Positions 33,104-42,348 of a DNA stretch of 64,000 bases are shown in pieces; within the stretch, counting starts at the first letter, position 1; each line of letters starts with the position of its first letter. Source of the stretch: JBAZDC01 sp041654595. GTDB lineage: Bacteria; Pseudomonadota; Gammaproteobacteria; Burkholderiales; Burkholderiaceae_B. The translations under genes and the position numbers were made by a program. The notes under the pieces were generated by a model that was not told the origin of the DNA, searched no databases, and saw nothing but the letters and a program-made list of their open reading frames with translations. The stretch covers positions 10,435-74,434 of the forward strand of contig CAZKBT010000005.1 of assembly GCA_964551305.1 (NCBI GenBank), read 5' to 3'.

Positions 33104-35215
33104 TCAGGACCCGGCCGGCAGCGCGCGCCCGTCCACCGCGCAGCATCCCTGGCCGTCGGGCAGCACCAGCAAGGGATTGACGTCCAGTTCCCGCAAGGCG
33201 TCGCGCAGATCGTCTCCCAGCCAGCTCAGGCGGACCATGGCCTGCGCGACGGCGTCGACGTCCAAAGCGGGGCCGCCGCGAACGCCGTTGAACATGGGGG
33301 CGATCTTCAGCCGCATCAGCAGGCTTCTTGCGGTCTGCATGGACATCGGGCAAGGCGCGAACAGCACGTCGCGCAGCATTTCCGCAAGTACGCCCCCGGC
33401 GCCCACGGCCAGGTTCATCCCGAATTGCGCGTCCTTTTGCAGGCCGAGCAACAGCTCGAGCTCGCCGGATACGAATTCTTGAACCAGAAAACCCTCTATC
33501 CTGGCGTCGGGCATTTTTTCGCGGATCCGCGCCGACATGGCCAGGGCCGCCTGCCGAACGGCGTCGGCGTCCTCCAGGCGCAAGGCGACGCCGCCGACCT
33601 CGGTTTTATGGCTGATGTCGCGGCTGATCACTTTGACGACATAAGGCGCGCGAAGCGTATTCGCGACGGCCGCGGCGTCGTCGGACGTGGCTGCCGCACG
33701 TCCTTCGTTGACGCGAATGCCGTAATGGCGCAGCAGGCTTTTGACCTCGTCTTCATTCAGATGACCGGCGTCGGGCAGAGCGGGCGCGGTCAGGCCTTCG
33801 GGCCGAACGGGCGCGCTTTCACGAACGCGGTGCGTCCATGCGTGCCAGGCTTGGATGGCGCGCATCGCCACGTCGAGCGAATTCGTATAAGGAATGCCGG
33901 CATCGCGGATATGCTCGCGCGCGCCGTCGGCGTAAGCGCCCGGCAGGACGACGGTCAGGATGGGCTTGGCCGTCGTCCGCGCGGCGTTTCCGATCATCTT
34001 TCCGACCTCGGTCAGAACGGGCGCATTGGTGAGCACGGAGAACACCAGGTCGACCTGGGTGTCGTCGAGCGCGGCCCGGTGCATCTTTTCGACGTAGCTC
34101 ATCGCCGCGCCGTCGTTCGCCGCGCCGATGTCGACGGGGTTGCGCACCGGCCCGTCGAAGAACTCGGAGAGCGTCGACACCGTTTGCGCGGAGAACGTGG
34201 CGAGCGGCACGTCTATGTCCGTGAGCCGGTCGGCCGCGATCGTGCAGCCTCCGCCCGAAGGAGACAGGACGGCCGCCGAGCCGACCCGCAGATCGGGCCA
34301 ATTGGCCCAGCCGCAGGCGGCCACTAGCATCGCCTCGAAATCGTCGATCTGGATGATGCCGTATCTTCTGCATATCCCGTCCAGGATGGCCTGGTTCGAC
34401 GCCAGGCTGGCGGTATGGGAATAGGCCGTGGCGGCCCCGGCGTCCGTTCGCCCGGACTTGAGCAGCAGCCAGGGCTTGCCGGCCTGGCACGCGCGCGCGG
34501 CGGTACGCAGAAAAAGATCGGGGCGCTTGATGCCTTCGACGTACGTGCAGATCACGCGAGTGGCCGGGTCGTCGATCATGAAATCGACGAAATCGCAGAG
34601 ATCCAGGTCCGCTTGGTTGCCCACGGAAATGCAGTGCGAGAAGCCGATGTTCTGGCTGCTGCCGCGATCGATCATCGTGCCCATCACGGCTCCGCTTTGG
34701 CTGGCCAGGCCGATGCTCCCGCTCAAGGCGGGGCGGTCGACCAGCGAAACCGTGGTTGCCAAGGAAAAGCGGTTTGCCGGGCTGACGATCCCGATGCAGT
34801 TCGGACCTATGATCCGGACATTTTTCTTGCGGGCCGCTTCGAGCATCTGCTGCTCGAAGCGGGCGCCGTCCTCGCCCGCTTCGGAGAAGCCGGACGTGAC
34901 GACAATGACTCCTTTCACGCCGATGTTGCCGCAATGGGAAATCGCCTGGACGATGTGGTCGCGGGGAATGGCGAGTATCACCAGGTCCGGTGGGTGGGGC
35001 AGATCGGGAATGGAAGGATATGCCTTGTATCCCAGAACGGTTTCGCGCGCGGGATTGATCGGAAGGATCCCGCCCTGATATCCCTGGTTCTTCAGCACGT
35101 GGAGAATGCGGCCGCCGAACTTGCGGCTGTCTTCCGAGGCGCCGACGATCGCCACCGACGCGGGATTCATGAGTTCGGCGACGCTTGCCGGTCCGCCGCG
35201 TATTATTTTGGTCAT
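33104..35215 (-). CDS. ADP-forming acyl-CoA synthetase (acetate-CoA ligase family)
   Basis: This 703-residue fusion has a CoA-binding Rossmann domain (PASVAIVGASEDSRKFGG), succinyl-CoA ligase-like domains with IGPNCIGIVSP and SQSGAVMGTM, and a C-terminal ATP-grasp domain (YVVKVISRDISHKTEVGG, then LVQEFVSGELELLLGL). It forms acyl-CoA with ATP giving ADP through a phospho-His, here in ISHKTEVGG or the upstream His region. Aromatic-acid members such as feruloyl-CoA synthetase FerA share this architecture. The ATG at 35215 has GAGGCG at good spacing. It is grouped with a crotonase and a Bug receptor. Confidence 0.88.
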   Translation of the reverse strand: MTKIIRGGPASVAELMNPASVAIVGASEDSRKFGGRILHVLKNQGYQGGILPINPARETVLGYKAYPSIPDLPHPPDLVILAIPRDHIVQAISHCGNIGVKGVIVVTSGFSEAGEDGARFEQQMLEAARKKNVRIIGPNCIGIVSPANRFSLATTVSLVDRPALSGSIGLASQSGAVMGTMIDRGSSQNIGFSHCISVGNQADLDLCDFVDFMIDDPATRVICTYVEGIKRPDLFLRTAARACQAGKPWLLLKSGRTDAGAATAYSHTASLASNQAILDGICRRYGIIQIDDFEAMLVAACGWANWPDLRVGSAAVLSPSGGGCTIAADRLTDIDVPLATFSAQTVSTLSEFFDGPVRNPVDIGAANDGAAMSYVEKMHRAALDDTQVDLVFSVLTNAPVLTEVGKMIGNAARTTAKPILTVVLPGAYADGAREHIRDAGIPYTNSLDVAMRAIQAWHAWTHRVRESAPVRPEGLTAPALPDAGHLNEDEVKSLLRHYGIRVNEGRAAATSDDAAAVANTLRAPYVVKVISRDISHKTEVGGVALRLEDADAVRQAALAMSARIREKMPDARIEGFLVQEFVSGELELLLGLQKDAQFGMNLAVGAGGVLAEMLRDVLFAPCPMSMQTARSLLMRLKIAPMFNGVRGGPALDVDAVAQAMVRLSWLGDDLRDALRELDVNPLLVLPDGQGCCAVDGRALPAGS

Positions 35216-35246
35216 TCGCATGCGCCTCGTTCAGTCGAATTCACCG

Positions 35247-36245
35247 TCACTCTCCCGACAGGTTCACTTCTTTGGCCAGCGCTTGCCACCGCTGGACTTC
35301 CGCCAACGTTTCCTTATCGACGTCCCGCGCAGACGTGGGCGGGGCCACCGTTCCCCCCACGCTCTCGAGCTTGCCGCGAACCTCGGGAGAGGCGAGCGCC
35401 TTGATGGCGGCCTGGTTGATTCGGTCAACGATCTCGTCCGGCGTGCCCGCCGGGACGTGGATGCCGTACCATGGCTCGACGATGGCGTCGCGATATTTGG
35501 AGTCCTTCATCGTCGGCACGTCGGGCAACAGCGACGACGGTTCCAGCGACATGACCGCCAGGGCCTTGAGCTTGCCGGCCTGGATCTGCGGCGCGGCGAG
35601 AGGGATCGCAGCCTGGGTGAATTGAATCTGTCCGCTGATCAGATCCGTGATGGCGGGAGCCGCGCCTTTATAGATGACTTGGCTGGCATCGAAGCCGGCG
35701 GCGCGCTTGAGCTCTTCGGTGGCGATATTGGCCGAGCTTCCTCTTGCCGGGCTGCCGTAGAACAGGGCTTTCGGATTCTTCTTGCCGTACTCGACGAGTT
35801 CGTCGACGCTGTTTATTCCCAGGCCGGGATAGGCCACCAGAACATTGGGCACCGCCGCTATTTTCGCCGCGCCGCGGAAGTCTTTTACGGGGTCGAAAGG
35901 CGGATCTTTGTAGAGCACCGGCGCCACGCTCAGGACCGGAAACGACGAGGCGAGCCAGGTGTAGCCGTCCGGCTTGCTGGCGGCGACGAAGCTGGTGCCG
36001 ATATTGCCGCCGGCGCCCGTCTTCTGTTCGATGACGATGGGTTGCCCCAGATAGTCGGCCATCTTTTCGGAAACGGCGCGAATGACGATGTCGTTGATGC
36101 CGCCGGTCGGAAAGGGCGTGATGACGTGGATCGGCTTGCTGGGCCATGATTGCGCCGACTGAGCGCCCGCCGCCATGGGAATAGAGGCGAAACACAACAT
36201 GATCAGGCCGATTAGGCCGTGCTTGGCTGGGTGGCGTGCTTTCAT
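35247..36245 (-). CDS. Bug/TctC family periplasmic binding protein
   Basis: This 332-residue receptor has a signal peptide (cleavage after MAAGAQS) and Bug motifs: WPSKPIHVITPFPTGG at the mature N-terminus, YLGQPIVIEQKTGAGGNIG and VPAGTPDEIVDRINQAAI. Bug proteins bind carboxylates or small organic compounds; most are orphans without TctAB permeases, as here. It is upstream of the ligase-crotonase pair on the minus strand and may supply that pathway or sense its substrate. Confidence 0.92.
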   Translation of the reverse strand: MKARHPAKHGLIGLIMLCFASIPMAAGAQSAQSWPSKPIHVITPFPTGGINDIVIRAVSEKMADYLGQPIVIEQKTGAGGNIGTSFVAASKPDGYTWLASSFPVLSVAPVLYKDPPFDPVKDFRGAAKIAAVPNVLVAYPGLGINSVDELVEYGKKNPKALFYGSPARGSSANIATEELKRAAGFDASQVIYKGAAPAITDLISGQIQFTQAAIPLAAPQIQAGKLKALAVMSLEPSSLLPDVPTMKDSKYRDAIVEPWYGIHVPAGTPDEIVDRINQAAIKALASPEVRGKLESVGGTVAPPTSARDVDKETLAEVQRWQALAKEVNLSGE

Positions 36246-36326
36246 TTCATCTTCTCCGTTTGGTGCAGGTCATATGCTGTCGATGGGGTCGCCCGCGAGG
36301 CGATCGTTCTTGTCGCTCGGTCGGGG

Positions 36327-37052
36327 TCAGTCCGTTTCGCGCTGCGTCCATAATCGATAGAGTCCGCTGGAAACGGTTCCGCCGCGGCAATAGGCAAGCA
36401 CGCGGCCGTGATCGACGTCGATCAGCTCGCCGAACTTGGCGACCTGGTCCGGCGTTACCCGGCCTTTCTCGACGGGGAAATAGACGAACTGCATTCCCAT
36501 AAGCTCGGCTTGGGCTTTCAACCGATGATGCCGAGCCGATTCCTCCCTGGAATCGGGACGCAGGCAGATAATGGTGCGAAATCCCGCTTTCGCCAGGTGC
36601 CCCAGGTCTTGATCCGCGATCTGGGACGCCGTGGCGAACGTCGCCGTATGCATGACCAGTTGCACCGTGGGCTTGTCCCGGCAATAGAGCACCGAAAGCG
36701 TGCTCATGATCGTGGCCACTTCATGGCTGGCGAATTTGTAATAAACGTACTTGCCTTCTTTGCGCGTTTCCACGAGCTTTTCTTCGCGCAACACGCCCAG
36801 CTGCTGCGACAGCGTCGGCTGCGAAATGCCCAATGCGGCCTCGAGCTGTCCGACGTTGCGTTCGCCCTGGGTCAACTGGCAAAGGATGAGGAAGCGGTCC
36901 TCGTTGGCCAGCACCTTGAGCAGCCCGCACGCTTGCGCCGCCGAGTCGCGCAATTGCTCGAAAACGTCGCGGGTCAGCGTAGTGGTGGTCGATGGCATGG
37001 CGTGGGCGGCGGGTTCAGGGGCAAGCGTTGGCGTAAGAGAGCGATCAGCCAT
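36327..37052 (-). CDS. ArsR-family (BigR-like) regulator fused to a Blh/DUF442 rhodanese-like domain
   Basis: This 241-residue two-domain protein starts with an ArsR winged helix (residues 28-125). Two cysteines, Cys58 in LILCQL and Cys124 in LYCRD, sit where the BigR sulfide/redox switch has its pair. Residues 130-236 match the DUF442/Blh phosphatase-like sulfurtransferase domain, with TASQIADQDLGHLAKAGFR and an active loop C222-RGGTV-SSG. In typical domains the loop reads CRxGTR; Val227 replaces the Arg. The fusion suggests a regulator that handles its own sulfur or persulfide signal. It is flanked by Bug receptor genes with no sulfur genes nearby. Confidence 0.75.
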   Translation of the reverse strand: MADRSLTPTLAPEPAAHAMPSTTTTLTRDVFEQLRDSAAQACGLLKVLANEDRFLILCQLTQGERNVGQLEAALGISQPTLSQQLGVLREEKLVETRKEGKYVYYKFASHEVATIMSTLSVLYCRDKPTVQLVMHTATFATASQIADQDLGHLAKAGFRTIICLRPDSREESARHHRLKAQAELMGMQFVYFPVEKGRVTPDQVAKFGELIDVDHGRVLAYCRGGTVSSGLYRLWTQRETD

Positions 37053-37083
37053 GCTATCAGCTTCTTGCTCATCAATCTATGTA

Positions 37084-37106
37084 TTTATATATTGTTTATT
37101 TATAAA
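37084..37106. promoter_or_regulatory. AT-rich inverted repeat before the ArsR-Blh gene
   Basis: TTTATA (37084-37089) and TATAAA (37101-37106) form a palindrome with an 11-base spacer in a strongly AT-rich stretch, 31 bases upstream of the start codon. ArsR/BigR regulators usually bind such sites and repress themselves. The site is suggestive only, because AT-rich sequence produces short palindromes by chance. Confidence 0.35.
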
Positions 37107-37200
37107 GTTATATCCGGACTTCTACGCATTCTTGCCGTATCGGTGCCAGGAGATCGTCGGGCTCCGGAATGCGCGCATCCCGGAGCCGACTATTGCCGGG

Positions 37201-38181
37201 CTATTGGGCTTTCGCGCCTGAAACCTTGACGGCAAGAGCCCAGGTTTTTATCTCACGCTCCAGCTTGGCCTGGGCTTTCTCGACGGAGCCGCCGGTGATG
37301 GCCATTCCTTGGGCCGCATAGACCTCGATGATGGCGGGATCGGCCAATGCGTCATTGATTGCCTTGTTCAGTTTCTCGAGAACGTCCTTCGGCGTGCCGG
37401 ACGGCGCCGCAATGACGAACCAGGAGGTGGCATTCAGCCCTGGATGGCCGCTTTCCGTCATGGTGGGCACATCCGGCAAAAGCGCGGACCGCTCGGCCGA
37501 CGTTTGCGCCAATGGCCGCAGCTTTCCGTCCTTGATCAACGGCGTCATCAACAGCGGCGTATCGAACATGAACGTCGTGCGGTTGGCCACGAGATCGGTG
37601 ACTGCCGCGGCGCTGCCTCGATAGGGGACATGGACCGCCTTGCCTCCCGTTTCATGCAGCAGCAGTTCGCTGACCAAGTGCGGCGAGCTGCCCGCGCCCG
37701 CCGAGGCATACGTGCTTTCCTCACTGGTTTTCAGCTCATTGACCAGGCCGTCCAGGGTCTTGATGGGGCTCGATGCGTTGACGACCACGACCAATCCGGT
37801 TTCCGCGATGTCGGACACCACGGTGAAGTCGCGCAAGGTGTCGTAGGGCAGATCTTCGACCAGCGTCGGATTGATGGCGAGAGGCGTCGCCGTCCACAAC
37901 AGCGTATAGCCGTCGGGATCGCTTCTGGCAACAGACTGCGTGCCGATCACGGTGCCCGCTCCCCCCTTGTTGCTGATGACAATGCCGGCGCCCAGCCTGT
38001 CGGACATGCCTTTTGCCAGCACCCTGGCCAGGTTGTCCGCCGTTCCCCCGGGAGGATACGGAACCACGATGGTAACGGGCCGCGACGGGTAGGCGTCCGT
38101 CGCCAATGCGGAGCCGGCCGTCACAAGGCAGGAAAGCGTCGCCAGAGACGCGATGGTATTCCGAAAGTTCAAGCGAATCAT
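37201..38181 (-). CDS. Bug/TctC family periplasmic binding protein
   Basis: This is a 326-residue receptor with a signal peptide ending GSALA and the motifs YPSRPVTIVVPYPPGGTADN, SNKGGAGTVIGTQSVA and VPYRGSAAAVTDL. A TTGAGGAGACC ribosome site precedes the ATG. It is one of two Bug genes in tandem downstream of the CoA-transferase at 39304 on the same strand, 57 bases from the next. The ligand is unknown. Confidence 0.92.
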   Translation of the reverse strand: MIRLNFRNTIASLATLSCLVTAGSALATDAYPSRPVTIVVPYPPGGTADNLARVLAKGMSDRLGAGIVISNKGGAGTVIGTQSVARSDPDGYTLLWTATPLAINPTLVEDLPYDTLRDFTVVSDIAETGLVVVVNASSPIKTLDGLVNELKTSEESTYASAGAGSSPHLVSELLLHETGGKAVHVPYRGSAAAVTDLVANRTTFMFDTPLLMTPLIKDGKLRPLAQTSAERSALLPDVPTMTESGHPGLNATSWFVIAAPSGTPKDVLEKLNKAINDALADPAIIEVYAAQGMAITGGSVEKAQAKLEREIKTWALAVKVSGAKAQ

Positions 38182-38238
38182 GCAGGTCTCCTCAACGAGT
38201 TTTGTTGCTGCGTTGGAGTCTCGGGATTTTCCCGATGG

Positions 38239-39216
38239 TCAATCCACCGTGGCTGCGGCCTCCTTCACGAGCACGCCCCAAGTACCAAAATCACGGGCCA
38301 CCAAGGCTTCGGCTTCTTGCGGCGTCATGATCAAAGGCGTAGCCCCCGTTTTCTTGACGGCCTCCAGTGTCTTGTCCTGCTGCATCAGGTTTTTTATCGC
38401 GCGGCCCAGCGTATTGACGACATCGTCGGGCGCGCCCTTGGGCAGCGCCAAAGTGAACCACGCCGTCAGGGTGAAGTCAACCGCGCCGGATTCCATCATG
38501 GTCGGGATTCCGGGCAGGGATTCCAGCCGTTCAGCTCCGGTCACCGCCAGCATGCGGAGCTTGCCCGCTTCGGCCAGAGGCTGCGTCAGAGCCTGGGTGT
38601 CGAAGGCAATGTCGATCCGGCCCGCCGCCAGGTCCTGAACGGCTTGGGGGCTGCCCTTGTAAGGCACGTGCAGCAAGTCGATACCGAGCTTTTTTTGAAG
38701 CCGAAGCATGCCCAGGTGCGGCAAGGTTCCATTGCCCGGCGAGGAGTAGCTCAGCTTGCCGGGATTTTCCCGCGCATACTTCACCACGTCCTGCAAAGAG
38801 TGGAACGGCGAGCCGGCGTGCGTCACCAGCACGAAGGGGATTTGTCCCAGCATGGCCGCGTATCGGAAATCCGTCGAGGGGTCGTACTTCAGGGTCTCGC
38901 CATAGAGGTGGGGGTTGACCGCGAGCGCCGCGGTTGCCGCGACAGCCATCGCGTAGCCGTCTGGCTTTTCGTTCTTGAGCTGTCCGAGCGCGATGCTGCC
39001 GCCCTGGCCCGGCCGATTCTCGACGATAAAGTTCGACCCGGTTTCTTCCGAAAGTCCCTGTGCCACGACCCGGGACAGCAAGTCGATCATTTGCCCGGCT
39101 GGAAAGCCGACTATGATGCTCACCGGCTTCGAAGGATAGTCGGCGGCGGCCGCCGCGTGAGTGATTGAAAACAGGCCGGCTGCCACGGCAAAGCATGCGC
39201 TCAGAAAATTTTTCAT
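38239..39216 (-). CDS. Bug/TctC family periplasmic binding protein
   Basis: This 325-residue receptor has a signal peptide ending AAAADYPSKP and family motifs PVSIIVGFPAGQMIDLLSRV, ENRPGQGGSIALGQL and VPYKGSPQAVQDLAAGRIDI. It lies 87 bases after the CoA-transferase gene and before the second Bug gene, so the three form a minus-strand group opposite the LysR gene. Two different receptors in one group may widen the range of acids recognised. Confidence 0.92.
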   Translation of the reverse strand: MKNFLSACFAVAAGLFSITHAAAAADYPSKPVSIIVGFPAGQMIDLLSRVVAQGLSEETGSNFIVENRPGQGGSIALGQLKNEKPDGYAMAVAATAALAVNPHLYGETLKYDPSTDFRYAAMLGQIPFVLVTHAGSPFHSLQDVVKYARENPGKLSYSSPGNGTLPHLGMLRLQKKLGIDLLHVPYKGSPQAVQDLAAGRIDIAFDTQALTQPLAEAGKLRMLAVTGAERLESLPGIPTMMESGAVDFTLTAWFTLALPKGAPDDVVNTLGRAIKNLMQQDKTLEAVKKTGATPLIMTPQEAEALVARDFGTWGVLVKEAAATVD

Positions 39217-39303
39217 CGATCTTCCTCTATTTCCCTTGTTTGATTATGTTTGTTTTTTGCTGCCGCTGTCGCCGCTGTTGCGGTGGGCCGGCATCGCGTC
39301 CTT

Positions 39304-40536
39304 CTATGAAACTGCCGTTGCAAGGCCCACCACGCCTCGCTCCTCGAGTTCCGAAATGCTGTCATCGCTCAGGCCGAGTTCGCGTAGAATCGCGCGAGTA
39401 TCGTCGCCCAGCTCGGCGCACCGCAAAGGCTCGACGGGTTCGGCGCTGTCGAAGCTGAAGCCCAGGCCGGCCGTGGTCACCGTGTGCTCGTTCGATTGAT
39501 ACCGTGTCAGGGGCAATGCCACTTCTTCATTGTTTTTCGCCAGGTCGATGAATTCACCGGCCGATCTGCATCGCGCCGCCGGCACGCTCAACTCGTTGAG
39601 CTTGCGTTCCGCCTCGAAACTCGACATGGACAATAATGCGGCGGCAAGCGCATTCTGGACGGCGTCGTAGTCGCGGGCCACGACAAAGCTGGCCTGCGGG
39701 GAATTGAACAGTTCGAGATCGAGCAGCGCAGGGTCTTGATAGAGTCTCGACAGGCCGAGAAAATCCGCCATCTTCTTGAATTGGCCGGGCGTGTTGGCCG
39801 AGACCGCGAGCCAGCCGTCATGGCATCGGAACGTCGTCGACGCCGGACTGCCGCTATAGCCGCGGTTGCCCGTGCGTCGCGCTTGCTTGCCGCTGGTCAG
39901 GTAGTTGGTGACGAGGGGATACATCAACAGCAGCGACGAATGCACCATCGAGACGTCTATCCGTTCGCCCTTGCCTAGACGATCGCGCTGCAGCACCGCG
40001 GCGAGGATGGACAGTGCGCCGAGCACGCCGGTCGCGATGTCCACTACGGGAAAACCGACTTTGGCCGGCGGCGCGTCCGGGCCTTCTCCTCCCGCCAGCG
40101 CAATGCCGGTCAATGCCTGAATCATGGCGTCGTAGCCGCCTTGCCCGGCCCACGCGCCTTTCTGTCCATAACCGGAGATCGAGCAGTAAATGAGATCCGG
40201 TTTGACGGCTTTCAAAGTATCGTAGTCCAGCCCGAACTTCGCGACGACGCCCGGCTTGAAGTTTTCAATGAATACGTCGGCTGTGCGGACGAGGTCATGC
40301 ACGATCTTTTGCGCTTGGGGATCACGCAGGTCGATGGCCAGCGAACGCTTGCCGGCGTTCAATGAAATGTAGTCCGTGGGCGGTTCCGCCGGTTTCATGT
40401 TGCGCAGGACGTCGCCGCCCTGGACGCGTTCGATCTTGATGACGTCGGCCCCCATGTTGGCCAGGTAGAGCGATGCCATGGGGCCGGCGATGACGTGAGA
40501 CATATCGACGACGCGCAGGCCCGAAAGCAATTGCAT
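39304..40536 (-). CDS. Family III CoA-transferase (CaiB/BaiF)
   Basis: This 410-residue enzyme shows LLSGLRVVDMSHVIAGPMAS, SLNAGKRSLAIDL, FIENFKPGVVAKFGL and the catalytic Asp in GQGGYDAMIQALTG. The ATG at 40536 has GGAGA upstream; the frame stays open for 28 further codons without a credible start. It is divergent from a LysR gene with a palindromic site between. It probably activates the acid recognised by the following Bug receptors. Confidence 0.9.
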   Translation of the reverse strand: MQLLSGLRVVDMSHVIAGPMASLYLANMGADVIKIERVQGGDVLRNMKPAEPPTDYISLNAGKRSLAIDLRDPQAQKIVHDLVRTADVFIENFKPGVVAKFGLDYDTLKAVKPDLIYCSISGYGQKGAWAGQGGYDAMIQALTGIALAGGEGPDAPPAKVGFPVVDIATGVLGALSILAAVLQRDRLGKGERIDVSMVHSSLLLMYPLVTNYLTSGKQARRTGNRGYSGSPASTTFRCHDGWLAVSANTPGQFKKMADFLGLSRLYQDPALLDLELFNSPQASFVVARDYDAVQNALAAALLSMSSFEAERKLNELSVPAARCRSAGEFIDLAKNNEEVALPLTRYQSNEHTVTTAGLGFSFDSAEPVEPLRCAELGDDTRAILRELGLSDDSISELEERGVVGLATAVS

Positions 40537-40593
40537 GGCTGGATCTCCATTGACTCTACCGATTGGACGAGCATCTATGCTATACGAGACGAG

Positions 40594-40609
40594 TGATATT
40601 GCTTTATCA
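40594..40609. promoter_or_regulatory. LysR-type palindrome in the divergent region
   Basis: TGATA-TTGCTT-TATCA is a perfect interrupted palindrome in the T-N11-A form expected for LysR regulators. It lies 35 bases before the LysR start and 57 before the CoA-transferase start, a position suited to activation of the transferase and autorepression. Confidence 0.5.
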
Positions 40610-40644
40610 TATTTTTTCATAGGGTGATAAGCAGGAGTAATAGA

Positions 40645-41613
40645 GTGAACGGCATATCGCTTGACACGAGCCGAGTGGCGGCCAGGCTCCGATTAAGGGA
40701 TTTGCAGCTGCTTCTTGCCTTGGAACAGGCGGGCAGCCTCAGAGCCGCGGCGGAAATATTGAATGTGACGCAGCCCGCGCTCACCAAGGCCCTGCGTGAA
40801 ATCGAAAGCGTGTTCGACACCACGTTTTTCATCCGCAGCCAGCGCGGCGTGGCGCAGACGCCGCAGGGACGGGTGATGACTCGGGCCGCGCGCGTCATAC
40901 TGCAAACATTGGAATCGACTCACGGGGAGCTCGAGGACGTGCGCAAGCGCTTCGCCCGCGTGCGGGTCGGCATGCCGCCCTTCGTGGCGCATGGCTATTT
41001 CCCGGGCCTGATGAGCGCGTTTCTGCGGAACGACCCTCCGATCAGCGCTCGGGTCGTTACGGGTGCGGTCCGCGACTTGCTCGAGAGATTGGCGTCAGGC
41101 GATCTCGATGCGTTGATCACGCCGTACGCCGGCGCTCAGTTGCCCGAATCGGCCTGCCGGCTGGTCTACGAACCACAATTCGAATGCCGCTATGCCGTCA
41201 TTGGGCCCGAGCGGCACAGGCTGGCCCGCGCATCGGCGGCGAGTTTGGGTGAATTGGCGTCTGACCGCTGGATCATGCCTTCCGATCATTCCTTGCTGCG
41301 CAGATCGCTGCATACCGCGTTCCACTTGGCCGGAGCGACGCCACCGACGCCTGTCGTGGAGGTGGACGACCCCATCAGCCATATTCATCTTGTCGCCGCG
41401 GGCGTCGGAATAGGCTGCGTTCCCGTGTCGTCGATCGGCAATGCGGGCGCGCCCGCCGTGGCTATCTTACGGGTCAAGCCCGCGATTCCCGATACGCCCG
41501 TCGCGTTCATTTATCGCCATTCCGACCATAGCGATAAGCTCGAAGTGATCAAGAATATCGTGTCGATTCATTTTGGCAAGATAGGCGTTCGCAATACCGC
41601 TGCCGGCGAATGA
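40645..41613 (+). CDS. LysR family transcriptional regulator
   Basis: This 322-residue protein has the LysR helix-turn-helix (LQLLLALEQAGSLRAAAEIL and NVTQPALTKALREIE) and a C-terminal effector domain. The GTG at 40645 has AGGAG eight bases upstream; an earlier GTG at 40624 does not. It resembles GbpR/CbbR-like regulators with an unusual RLRLRDLQLL start. It is divergent from the CoA-transferase and Bug genes, its likely targets. Confidence 0.88.
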   Translation: MNGISLDTSRVAARLRLRDLQLLLALEQAGSLRAAAEILNVTQPALTKALREIESVFDTTFFIRSQRGVAQTPQGRVMTRAARVILQTLESTHGELEDVRKRFARVRVGMPPFVAHGYFPGLMSAFLRNDPPISARVVTGAVRDLLERLASGDLDALITPYAGAQLPESACRLVYEPQFECRYAVIGPERHRLARASAASLGELASDRWIMPSDHSLLRRSLHTAFHLAGATPPTPVVEVDDPISHIHLVAAGVGIGCVPVSSIGNAGAPAVAILRVKPAIPDTPVAFIYRHSDHSDKLEVIKNIVSIHFGKIGVRNTAAGE

Positions 41614-41629
41614 ACGAGGCGGCAAGCGC

Positions 41630-41654
41630 AATGGGGCGGTCTCATAGCCCCATT
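41630..41654. terminator. Hairpin between convergent LysR and TetR genes
   Basis: AATGGGGC (41630-41637) pairs perfectly with GCCCCATT (41647-41654) over a 9-base loop, followed by a short TTC. It begins 16 bases after the LysR stop and covers the TetR stop codon. A weak terminator, possibly bidirectional. Confidence 0.35.
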
Positions 41655-42286
41655 TCAACCATGCGCAGCAGGCGCAGGCCCAGCGACCGGCGCGTCTCGG
41701 GCGGCGCGTTGCGCAGCGGCCCGTCTATGATGAGCAGCGCCATGCCGTGCACGGCGGACCAAGCCAGATATTCGGCGCCGGGGCGGCGATCGGCGGGCAG
41801 CACGCCGGCCTGAGCCATGGCGTCGAGCGCGTAGCTCAGCAGCTCGAAAGGATTGAGGCCCTTGGCCGCGGTTCGCGCCGGATCGGTGGGCACCTGCACA
41901 TCATGCGGACCGAAGGCGAAGGCCGTTCGAAACCAGCCCGTTTCGGCTTGCGCGAAACCCACGTAGCCGCGTCCCACGGCGGCCAGCATGCCGCGCGCGC
42001 GCGCGACCGGATCGCGCAGGGCTTCGGCATGTTCCAATTCGGCTTCGATGGCGCGGGCCAATGCGCCCAGGGCCGCGGCGCGCACCGCTTCGAACAGCGC
42101 TTGATGATTGGCGAAGTGCCGGTAGGCCGCATTGGGCGCCACGCCTGCGCGTCGGGTTGCTTCGCGCAGCACTAGCGCCTGGGGGCCGCCTTCGCGTACC
42201 AGCGCCAGGCCCGCTTCGACCAGGGCGGCGCGAAGGTCGCCGTGATGATAAGTGCTGCGGGAGGTGGAGGGTCGGGCTGCGGTCAC
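41642..42286 (-). CDS. TetR/AcrR family regulator
   Basis: This 214-residue regulator starts at a GTG and has STYHHGDLRAALVEAGLAL and LREATRRAGVAPNAAYRHFA, a typical TetR helix-turn-helix of the YHHG subgroup. The C-terminal domain resembles TetR_C_33-type WHG proteins. It is divergent from a VOC protein gene with a 29-bp palindrome between them, so autoregulation and control of 42468-43359 are likely. Confidence 0.88.
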   Translation of the reverse strand: MTAARPSTSRSTYHHGDLRAALVEAGLALVREGGPQALVLREATRRAGVAPNAAYRHFANHQALFEAVRAAALGALARAIEAELEHAEALRDPVARARGMLAAVGRGYVGFAQAETGWFRTAFAFGPHDVQVPTDPARTAAKGLNPFELLSYALDAMAQAGVLPADRRPGAEYLAWSAVHGMALLIIDGPLRNAPPETRRSLGLRLLRMVEMGL

Positions 42287-42348
42287 GAGAGCGTATCTTT
42301 ACAACTTCATGCATTTTTCAAGTGGACATTATTCATTTTAGCTTATAG

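Noticed and set aside
37309..39168. 619-codon open frame on the plus strand
   Set aside because: Runs across two well-supported Bug genes on the opposite strand and contains no domain.
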